In this document: positions 51,101 to 63,100 of the stretch, in pieces
Layout of the letters: each line of letters starts with the position of its first letter
Position numbering within the stretch: position 1 is the first letter of the stretch
Assembly: GCF_019649055.1 (NCBI RefSeq)
Contig: NW_026570295.1
Location: forward strand, 372,001 to 436,000
Direction: 5' to 3'
DNA from: Paramacrobiotus metropolitanus
Taxonomy: Eukaryota > Tardigrada > Eutardigrada > Parachela > Macrobiotidae
Length of the DNA stretch: 64,000 nt
Made by a program: the position numbers and the translations under genes
The notes under the pieces: model-generated
Database searches by the model: none
What the model saw: only the letters and a program-made list of their open reading frames with translations
Told to the model about the DNA's origin: nothing

Positions 51101-54100
51101 GCACTACCGATGCACTTGTGGAAAAAAAATCGACAAATAGTCAAACATCTGATGACATTGCAGACACATAACTAGCAACCTCCAGTCCAGCTTTTAACTA
51201 TCTCCCACAACACTACGTTTTACGGTACTTGTAAATTATGATCAAGCGCAATGGGCAACTTACAACGCTAGTGCATATGACTGATTTAATACCTATGCAC
51301 TATTCAACGAATTACAAAAATCACCACAATTCGAAATCAAAAACAAAAGATTATTCCACAGGCATTTTACAGTGACAAGTTTTGCATATCTTCTTAGAAT
51401 AATCTGGTTCCACTTCACTATCACTTCTGCCACAACACTACGTTAGCTGCAACGATAACACGAGCAGTTTTACTACGGCAGTGAACTAAATTACTTAATT
51501 AATCACTGCCCTTTTAACGTATCGGTTACAAGTCAAAAAATAAAACGCATACCACAACAGGATCGTTGAAGCAGACGGACACTAGCGTGTACAGCCACTC
51601 CCGTGACGCATCCCCGGTTTCCCACAACAGGAACCGCTGGTTGCCGGCTTGTTCACCATACAGCCGCAGATGCTTGATGCCGTGTCCAAAGGCGCGGTAG
51701 GCAAAGGCCATGCTGCTGTTAACATAGGGGAATGCTTTAGAGCGCATCTCGAGCGTGTCGGTGATGACGGTAACGTCCTGGCTGTCGGCCACGAGGTAGC
51801 CCTCGCTATCGTCGTTGTACACGGCGTACGGACCCACCCCGTACGATCCGTTGACAGCTCGCCAGCCGACGGCCGGTCGACTGGGCGGCTGCCAACCACA
51901 GGTGGCGCCACACTGGAAATCGCAGGTCACACCCGTGTGCGACGGTGGCTCGCATCCATCTTCTACGGAATATTAACGGAAACTTGACTAGAATTCAATA
52001 GGCTAAAGTGATTTAAACGTACCAGTAATAATGTCGATTTGTTCGTCGGGAACGAATCCCTCTTCCGTGGAGTACCACACGTCATCCAGTGCAAAAACAT
52101 CTTCCGGAAGGGCACGCTTGCTGCGCTGGGTCAAGGTCTTGTCAAAACCAAACAGAAATCGCATCTACAACAGCCCAAAACACACCCACCATTACATCCT
52201 CTGGTCACCTAAATCCTGCAAGTCTGCAGGTTGATACTACTTCCGTATGGTATATACAAACACACGACTTCTGATAAGACACCGTTGTAAATCTCCAGTC
52301 AACAGGCTTGTAACGTGCATTGTAGAATAATGTAGATTAACCGATAATATGGTTGTATATTTTTCTTTTTATTTTCTGACAATCAGTCAGCAGTGGTCAG
52401 TTGTGTCCGAGATTCAGCGTACAAACCATGTGGTTGCACTTGAAAATACACATTATTTATTTCACAGAGTTTTTATGAAAAAAACTATTAGGGACAATGA
52501 CAGCGTCAATACGCAGTCAAAGTTGATAAAAGTTACGCAACTATGTTTCATGGCGCTATCGTGCCGCATGGGCAGGTTTATACTGTATTTTTACGGTTTA
52601 TACTCACCGCGTGCAGAACGTGATCAGTGTGATATCATTATGGTAGTGTAGTGGCACTGGTTCTGATTTCTTTCTGTCATCAGTCATAAGTACTAAGCAC
52701 CGTGAAGCGCTCTGCTCAAATGTTAAAAACAAATGAATGAACCATTGTATGCTAATATCTGTAGCATTTTTTATCAGTGTTGTCGTTAGCCTACATAATA
52801 CGCCCCGCAATACATTCGGCTTTGTTTTACACGTAAACAGATGTCTGTATCTCAGACACACAACTGATGGGATTCGCTTGTTAGTGTCACTCCAAAGTAG
52901 ATTGGGAAAGGGTAAACTCCATGGGACACCAGCAGAAAAAAAAACCCACCAGTGAGTTATCATTTACGGGACTATCGTCTTTTCCCCTACACCTGTAGGC
53001 AATGTGGAAAAATTCGCGAACTGACTGGAGAAGCGCGTTCAACTGCCTTTATTCAGCAACGTTTTGAAGGAGATTCTACGGCGGTTTTAAATGCGTTACC
53101 TTTTAACTCGGAGGAGGACAGAGATTTTGGCGGTCTTTCAGTGTTTAAAATTACAACTCGTACAGTAGTGTGTCCGCATATTTTTCTGTATTTTGATGGC
53201 TATCGCCTAATAAAGGTTTAGACCTAAAGGTATATCACCGCGTACCTGGACATTCTCTCCAATGGTCACCGCCGGCAGCGCCACGCTGACCGACGTCCAG
53301 TCCTCCGCCGGGCTGAGATCCAGCATCTCCAGGGTCGTCCCGTTGGGAAAGCGTGCTTCCAGGTAACCCAGAGCACTGCCGCGCTGCAGGTAGGAGAAGG
53401 AGAAGACGGTACCGGCCTCCACCACTTTGTCGGGACTGCGCAGGTAGGTGTATCCGAGGTCTTCGGTCGGTGAGGGAAGAGCATACATCACCGGTGTGGC
53501 ATGCTCGTCGTCGCCGGGAATGCGGCCACGCTGCACCACCACGTCGTTGTTGTCGTACACTTCCCAGCCGCACTGGGACGATCCAAAGTCGCAGCTGACG
53601 GTGTTGGAGGGGAGGGTCTGGGCGGTGCAGTTGAAGGCGGACAGACCGGTCGTGATGCTGCTGGTCTCCGCCGTGATGATGATCTCGTCCAGGGCGAATC
53701 CGTAATTACCAAAACTAAACATTAATGGCAATAAAATAATTAAAATAAAGTTCAAATTTTCAAAAAATTGCTTTCTTGTGTCATATAAAACAAACTTACC
53801 CGTTGAGTTGTATATTAAAAACAAGACGGAACCGTCCGTCGAGACACAGCGGCACCCGCACGGGGATCCACCGTCCAAAACCAACGGAGCTCCTAGCCAG
53901 CCTCCACAGATTCTCCACACGTCCATCCTCATAGTACACGTTCAACTCGGCTTCCTCCAGATCGTCGTGCGCCCGGTAGAAGAAAAACATCTGCGTGCGC
54001 TGCTGCAGCATCACCATCGGTCCGACCAGCGTCGCCGACCTCCGGGCCAACGCAAACCCACCAACGGACCCTCCGAACCCGGTAAACGCACTGGCAATGG

Positions 54101-57100
54101 TGAAATTTTCCGCGTGACTCCACGCGCAGAAATTCCGGTCGAAACTGCAGCTCATCGTGTGACTGGCCGGGGTAATGGGCGGTAGGGGGCGGTCGGCGGG
54201 GTACGCTGGACAATCATCCGCTAAGGTCAAGCGTTCGGCTTCGTTTAGCAATTTGATCTTGTCGATCCCGACCACGCCCATGGAGGCGGTGAAGGCCGCT
54301 TCCAGGACGAGGCGGACGCTGCCGGTGACGCCGACGGTGATTTCGGGGCGCAGCCAGACGCCGGGGGCGCCTTCCTGCTGCCAGAGGATAGATTCCTGGC
54401 CGTTGGGATGGAAGGCCTTGAGGGTGAGGTACTCGATGCCCTGGCCGTACTCGTGGTGCCAGAAGTTCATGGGGGTGCTGCCCTGGATCCGGATGCAGGG
54501 ACTGATCAAGCGGGCAAAGGTCAGGTGGCCGTTGCGGGCGCCTTGGGACTCCACGTGCCAGAAGCCGTCGGGGGTGGCTTCGTAGTGGTCGAACTCTTCT
54601 AGGAGGGCATTCGATCGACTCCAGCTACAAATCATGTCAATGTTAGGATATGAAGATACCGGGTAAAAATACAGTAGAGTTACAATACCCAATCAGATAA
54701 ACAATACAATTCCAAAATCAAATCGATTTTTTAGTGCTACAAAATTATTTTTACATTTATCGTAATATTTAAAATTATTTTTTGAAAATATTCCAATTTC
54801 AAAAAATAATTTGAAAATTATTAATTAACGGTAATAGTAATAAGCGCAGCACATAAATACATTTTAGAAACCAATTAACGATAAAATAATTCCGATAGCT
54901 AAATCTGAGAAGACGGATAAAAATGCAAAAAAATACTGATTTTAAAATAAAAACACATTTTCCGATTCGAATTACGATGTAAAACAGGCAGTACGAGTAT
55001 GAAAATTTGAAACAATGTTAAATTCAGCTCAAGTAAATAATCAGTTAAGATTGTTTGTGGAAATTCCAACACCGATACATACCTGGAAGCGGCGGTCTGA
55101 TGATTCTCCCATCCGCACATATCGTGCTCGAAATTGCAGCTGACCAGCGGACATGTTCCCGGCCAGGCGTCCTCCGTATTCTGCTCTCCCACATACCTCA
55201 CCTCGTCGATATCCACCTGATGATCCCCTTCTTCGAACGCCGTCTCAAAGACGAACGAAAAGCCGGACATGCGCGGGCACACGGTGAATTTGGTCCAGAT
55301 CCAGTCGGCGCCCTGAGCGCCGTTGCGCTCCCACAGCACCTGATCGCTGGCCGGTTCGCGCAGGATCACCCGCAGATACTTAATACCGTTGCTGGGCATC
55401 CGGTAGCCGAACATGAAGTGCGTGTTGCGCGGCATGGCCGAGGTCACAGGGCGGCTGGTGATGCGTGCAATGGCGCCGTCGAAGGGCGCGTCGCGGGACT
55501 GCGCCGTCATATAGTGCTCGCCGCCGTCGCCGGGCGGTTGGATGTGCCAGTCGATGCCCAGACCGTTGTTGGTCCAGCCGCACAGGTCGCTCTCGAAGTC
55601 GCAGCTGATGGTCGTCACGGTCTGGCCGGGGCACAGGAAGGTGTCGGGCGGGATGGCGCCCGAGATGGCGCCTTCGTCTTCCAGCTCGAGGGCGTCGAAG
55701 GCGACGACGTAGTCCGGCAGAATGAAGCCGGCGGAAAATTCCAGCTGTTAAGAAAAAACTACATTATGCATCCAAACTTTCTATTCCCAACAGTGAGTTA
55801 CAGATTAAATATTTGATCCAAAGCAGAAGTAATAGATAGGTAAAAGGTCACTTGAATTAAATTAAGCACACTGATTCAGCCATTGAAACTGTACTCCTGT
55901 TCATACGTATAATTACTATAATAATATGAAGTTATGAACTACAGCATAAAATGATTAATCTGAATATTAACAAATTTTTTCCCAATCATGACCATTTTTT
56001 CGCTTTTTCTAGAAAAACTGAAAGCAACCGTTCACTATCGATCGCTCCCGTACAATACAATACTCGAAAATAGGCATCAAAAGCAAGAAATTACTATTCG
56101 AGATTCGGATATATTAGCATTGTCAGTATTTTTTTACGTACATAAAATTCCGCTGAGTCGCACAAGACAACTTCCGCTCGCTTCCACTGATCGGTATTTC
56201 CTCCAGTCTCTTCCCACAACACATCAAACTCTATTCCATTCATGCCCAATTTCGTCTTGGTCAGTCTGACAAAATTCACTCCGTGTCCGCGTGCGTGGTA
56301 CCAGAAGGAGAATTTTCCGTCGCGCGCCAACTTGACCGCGCCGTTGGCCACCAAGCGGGCCACTTCATCGCTATCCTGCCGCTGATTGGCCGCGGCATAC
56401 ACGAACCACGTACCCTGGGCAGCACTTCCAATCACGCCGCTATCAACAGCATTCTCGACGGTCTGTGCGCGGCGGAAGCGCAGATTCTTTCCGATCTGTA
56501 GGACGAAAAATAATTACATTTTGTACGCATTGTGTTAATCTGCGGCTGAAACAAATTAATTTTTCCACATCATTACTTTCTAATAAAACATTGTAAGCTA
56601 AGGATCAATAAAAACTCGACAAAAAGCAGCAGACAGAACAACAGAAAAGAACAAGAAACCATTCATTTTAATCATTCCATTGCCTGAAAACTGTATTGAA
56701 GTTTTCGAAAAAATGCTAAAAACAAATTTTGAGTTTCAAATCCTATTTTATTTCTAATGAAATTTCGGTTCACGTCGTTTGAACAACGCAACAAAAGATG
56801 CTTGAAGTCTGCCCATAGACTACGGTAATGGTGATACGATGGGCCATAAAAGTTTACGTCCAGGATTTAATTCCTAGGAGGGGCCACAGTTTTTATCTCA
56901 TAAACCAAAAAATGCCTAAAATTTTCCAAATTTCACAATGAAAAGTTCTAACTGCCTGATAAGGTCATAATTTCATTTGGTGTAGACTGAGCAAGGATCT
57001 AGCTACTGTAATAAATCTAATAACACTCACCTCGGTGGTCCAGCCGCACATGCCATCCTCGAAATCACACGTCAAAATCGGCGACGGACACTGCGGATTA

Positions 57101-60100
57101 AACCCGGGCGGGGCCGGTTCGATCTCCCCGGTCAACTCGATATCGTCCACCTGCACACCCGCCACCGTGGACTCGAAGACCAGCTGGTAGCCCGGGTCCT
57201 GGCAGATGACGACGTCCATTCGCTGCCACGTGGTGGTGTTGCTGCGGGGCGCGTGCCAGATCTCGTGCTCTTGATCGAAAACCTTCACTTTAAGCTTGGT
57301 GGTTCCGTGGCCGCCTTCGGGGTTCCCGTAGTAGAAGGACAGGCGGGTGGGGTTGGGTACCTGTTGGGAGGCGTAGTTTTGAAGTAATTTCTAAATCATT
57401 TCTCAAATTAAATTCAAAGGTCAGTTGTTCCCAGCTTCACGAACCACAAAGCCACCTCGATTTTAAAGCGGTTCGATTTAGAGAAAGCGATGTGCAACGC
57501 TTAGAGGTCTGATTTCAGCCTTACCTGCTGGTGGATGGTGTCGGAGATCAAGCGGGCGGTGCCGGACACTTGCCAGACGTTGTCGGACTGGGTGGCCATG
57601 AAGTAGCTGCCGGCCACGCGGGTGCGTCGCCAGTTGAGGCCGATGGATTCTTCGTTGTGCCAGCCGCAGGTGCCGCTCTCGAAGCCGCAGGTAACGTCGG
57701 CGTACTGCAGGCTTTCGCAGGTGTGCGGCCCCACTGTAAACAACATTTCAACATGATAAAGTGCGTCCTGTCAGGTGAACGTAAATAAGCATGCCACTGG
57801 GTGTTTATCACCACTCTTAAAGCATGCGTAAATCTTTATTTCCAGTCGTCTCATATCATAACCGCAATGGAAGGGAGCAGAACAGTGCAAAATCACCTAC
57901 CGTACAATATTACAGATACACGCGGCGGTCATCTACAGGAAATATCATAGAGAAAGGGAATTGGATCGACAGCGAACGATACCCCATGAACGAGATTCAT
58001 TTTGCATAAGAAACAAACTTTTTTTGCGTTACTAATTATTCTTCAGTTTCACATTGATAAAATCACGGCCACCTCTTCTACATGTGTACATACTTTGACT
58101 GCGCTTGTACAAGCTAACGGTATAAACATACCAATCAGACGGTAAAAAAAAATTCGTTTCTTTTATTTTTGATTCAAATGAAGGCAATCAGCGTATCAGC
58201 AGTTATTCTTCCTACACCTAGAATACTGTTCTGTTGGAGACAGTGCCACTTTTCTACAAAAGCATCTTAACCACAGTATCACCTGTTGCGTTGTATACTA
58301 ACATGTTATTATTATATTACTGGCTTACCGTTGTTGCGGGTGGTGATGACCTCGTCCAGTCCGACATGCGCAAACGTGTTGCTGGGGGTGACGCGGAAGA
58401 CCAGTGATCGCGTGTCTTCGAAGCAGAGGCGCACGGTGACCTGGCGCCAGCGTCGCTGGTAGTTGGCGGAGACGCTGTGCGTCACTTTCCACACACTGTT
58501 CTCCTCCGGCTGGTCGTTCCACCACTCGTCGGCGCTCTTGCTGTATACTTGGAAGGTGGCCGTGCCGTAGCCGAAGTAGTACCAGAAGGACAGCGTCGCC
58601 GAGCGCGTGTGGTTGTGGCTGGCGTCGTTGGCGGTAAACGCCGGGCTCTGCAGTTCCGCGAAGCGGCCCTCCGCGCTCAGGATGCCCTCGTTCTCCACGT
58701 AGACGAATCCATGACCTGTGATCAGGCGCATTATAGGCCAGGGTCAAAATAACAAAAATATCGAAAACATAAATTCAAAAAATTCCTATCAAACTACTGA
58801 GCAAAAATCGAGAAAATTAATACAGCGACACGAACGTAAACAATTACTGAGCCACCAATTAGAACGAAACTATTCAAATAATCATTAATATGGAGACACC
58901 GTCAATACTGCAAAAGCTGATTACTAATGAATGAAAATTATCTTTCCGATAACAGGTTACAAAAAGAAGTAAAAACCCAGGAATCAATAAAAATAAATGG
59001 ATAGTTTAATAAACCACCGATTAAATGAAAAATAATTTCTTTCTAACGTACCGGCTTGCGGTGAAACACCGATGGGATCAGCGACACTCTCGTGCCACTT
59101 GTAGAAACCCGGTGACATCCATCCGCTGCAGAAGCCGACATCGAAGGAGCACGTGCCTTCCTCGATGACTTCCATGGTCGGATCCATCGTCGTCAAGCTA
59201 ATCGGCGTTGTACCAAGCGTAACTCCTACGACAAACCAATCACTCAAACCCGGCCGCACGGACATTTTAAACGGGTTTACCATTCTCCAGATGCAGTTGG
59301 AAGGAATCCACTGCGCTCCACGTGTTGGGACGGAGGAAGCGCGTCTCCAGCATCAATCGGCAGGGCAGTCGGCCGTTGCACTCGCGGATGGAGAAGACGG
59401 TGCGAGCGCGCGTCCACTGACCCACGACGCCGCTGTCGCTGGTGAAGACGGGGCTGTCGGGGATCTGGCTGCCCTGGACGAGGTACACGGCGATGCCGGT
59501 CGAGCCGCGTCCGCTGGTTTGGTAGAAAAACTAATCGCAAATAGCCCTTTTACAGAACGGTTAATTTTTGTGATGCTGTTTAATGCTGTTTAATTTTTGT
59601 GATTTATTCGTATTTTAATGGCTCCCAAATCATATATGTAAAGTCGGAAAATGCTTTTTGTAATTTTACAGGTTTCTCTTTTAATTTCGATTTACTTGAA
59701 AATGGTTTCCTACACCGCTTTGTGCTTTATTTTCATATTTTTCAGGGAATCGATCTTATTAATTCGACGGTTATGGGATAATTTATTGCTTATATTTTTA
59801 CACAAATTACGGAGTGATTTTCGCTGGTCAGCAGTTACAAACCCTTCTTAATTAAGCTTAATTTATTCTGAAATTAAGAAAATGCTTGCAATTTGATACA
59901 AAAACGTAAGCCCTTCAAAATATTCTTACCGTATTTAAATGTTTTCTTCGCTTACCTCAATTTCCAGTTCTTCCTTGAAATCAAACGCATTAAACGTCGG
60001 ACTGATCATCCTGGCCAACGTCAGTCCCGTAGCGTTGCCCACGCGTGCCACAGCGTATGCACCGTTGTGAGCGGCGTCCACCGCAACTGGATCGTTGTTA

Positions 60101-63100
60101 GCGGTGGTCCAGGGTAGAGCGTTGGGGACGTTGCGCCAGTCACACAAATTGCCGTCGAATTCACAGCTGATGTTTCCTTCGTGGTTCGGTGCTACACAAA
60201 TCAAATCATCAGCATCTGATAGTCCGAAATACAGCGAGAAAGCAGCTTACGCAACGTCAGGACGGTGGTCATCGTGGTGGTGGGTTCGGGAGTGGTCGTC
60301 CGGGTTCCGGCCGTCACGGTGCTGACGCCCGCGGGGGTGGTGTGTTGCGGCAGGATGGCGCAGGATAAATTGGACATTAATTGGTTGTCCGTGCGCATCA
60401 CGACGTCGTCTAACCCGATTAGGAATCCCGGCGCGGAAAACACCGCTTCGAACGACAACTAAAAAAATGAAAAGGTATAACACAGTATAAAACCAAAACA
60501 GTCAAATTAAATATTTATATTTAAAAAAGTTGCTTAAAATTTAAAAGCTTTCGTTATAAAATCTGATGCAACCGAAGCGCAAATTTTTAGGGCTTTTCGG
60601 CACGGTCATTGAAGACATATACCCGGCTTTTGGCCACTAGACTACAGAAACAACGCTACTGTATAACACAGCACGATACAGAACTGAAAACAGTTCAAAA
60701 TTTATAAAGCTACGGCGAAATTTCGGTTTACTCAAAGCCATTAATTTATAAAAATAAACTTAAACATTTATGAAAATTTATTTAAACACTTCAGACCATA
60801 ACGACAGAAAAAACATTAACCAAGCATGTTTTCATGGCACGACATTTTCCCGCACATCCGGAATTCTTTAATTTAATTTACGTAATTTAATTTAATTTTC
60901 CAATTTAATTTACGTACCACGAAAGTCTCATTGAAGCAGATCTCGATGGAGGCCATCTGCCAGCCGCGATGCGAGGGCCCGGTCTCCCACAGTTGGAAGC
61001 GACCGCTGGCGGTCTCCCCAAACAACGACAGCGAGGCCACCCCGTATCCGTAGGCGTGGAAGCGCACCGACATGAAGCCGTGGTAGGGGACGAAGGATTT
61101 GGACTTGAGGACGGCCGGCCGGTTCAGCGCCCACAGATTGCTGTCGACGTAGACGTACGTCTCGTTGTCGGGAGCCACGATGGCGTACCCGTCCAGACCG
61201 GTGGTCCCGGTGCCGATCTGCCAGCCCAGGAACATGTCGTCCGACGTCCAGCCGCACAACGTGTGCTCGAAGTCACACGTCAAGAAGGATTCGCATTCGG
61301 TTTCGGTGCCTGGATAAAATGAACTAATTTATTTCTTTTACTTTTGTAAGTTTTTTAGTTCACTTGATTGTCCATGTTTTTGTCTGAATATTCTATACTT
61401 GGTAGCGGGCAAATTTCGACTTCACCACCAGTTTATACTGCAAAGTTTTCATCATTAACGTGACATGGTGATTGAGCAGGAGACACCCCTATTCCGGCCC
61501 CTGCACTACGGTCTATGTGATACAACAGCAATATGGTCTATGTGATATTACAACGTACCGGTGTTCCATTTTCGTGACGCTCTACATGCAGCAGTTTTTC
61601 GGAACCATTTTAAAATAAAAGCAGACAATAAGAATTGGCAAACAGGAATTAAAGAACGGAAAAGATTTGTTCGGTAACTGCAAAAACAACCTGCGGCTTT
61701 TTTTAAATTTAAATTAATCGCATTTGTATGCTTATCTGAGTTGGCAAAGAACGACCTGCATATAACTTCAGCCACTAAACCACGACAGCAATATTATGGC
61801 CTCGCAACTGTAAGCTTCGGAATTTCAATTTCCGCGGCACTCGACATATTTTTGGTATGATTTCGAAGAAAGACAATAAAAATCAGCAAGTAAAATTGAG
61901 GATAAAATCAACAGGTTTCGTGACTTTAAAGATACCGAAGATTTGCGAATTATTTTCGATTATCTTTTTTACATTATTGTTCGATTTTTTTCGATTTATT
62001 AAAAAATTTTTTATTGCGAATTATTTTTATTTTTTGCTAATTATGTTTAATTATTTTTCTAATTATTTTTTATTAAATTTTTTCTAATTTTACAAATACG
62101 CTGATATTTCGATCAATTTCATTCCAAGTAAATTGCTTCATAAAACAGTTGTTATACTGTAAATAATACAATACGTGAAAAGGGCAAAACTGACCTTCTT
62201 CAACGGAAACGGAGTCAATGGCCACGGGGGTGCCGCACCGGCTGTGTTCGGCGACAAAGGTCACGTGGAAGCCGATGTCGGCCTCGAAATGCGCTTCGGC
62301 GTACCGCCAGCGCCCCGACTGGCCCTGATCGACGTTCCAGATGACCACGGTGTTGAGGATGGTGGTCAGGTACACCTGCAGGTACTTGTTGTCGCCGCGG
62401 ATATTGTTGAAGTAGTACCAAAAGGTCACGCGTCCGTGGAAGGTCTTCCCGTCCTCCACTTGTACATTCGGGCCGTCCAGCTCACTGATCAGCTCCTGCG
62501 GTTGGTCGGGCACCGCGGGACGGATGGTGCAGTTAGTCATCGCGTAACCGGAAGCTGGATGACACAAAATACAACGTTACCAATTTTTCAAGTAACAAAG
62601 TTCTTAATTTCTCTAATTTTCCGTCACCGCGTTTCTCATTTTTCAGTTAACAAATCTGGCACAGTTTTTTTTTTAAAAATCGTTTAGTCTTTATTTATTA
62701 GTCATTTTTCAATTCGCTCATAAATTTGTCGAGTGATCATATGTTTTGCATTTTGTGTTCCCTGTTTCTGTTTTTTTAAATTTTATTGTTATTATTATTT
62801 ATACGGTGTAGTGTTTACATGGTTGGTCGTCAGGAATTCCGGCGCCGGTCTCGACGGGCCCGTTTCCGAAGACGAACGGTAGGTAGAAGCCCAAGGATCC
62901 CCAGCCGTCGCAGATGCCCGTGTCAAAGGAGCAGGAGGCGCCCGGCAGCGGCGACCAGCTGTAGCAGTCACCGTGCGGTTCGGGAGTGACCAGCGGGAAG
63001 CGGGTGCTGGCCTCGGTGGTCACTGGCGCGTCCGTCGGCATGGGACACACCGGATTGCCCACTGGTTCTGTAAAAATTTAACAAATTTCCCCTTTACAAA

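Noticed and set aside
52952-53221. Plus-strand frame with a CRQCG motif like part of a zinc finger
   Set aside because: Only one Cys pair, no ligand pair after it, and it lies in an intron of the intact MAM gene without splice or promoter support.
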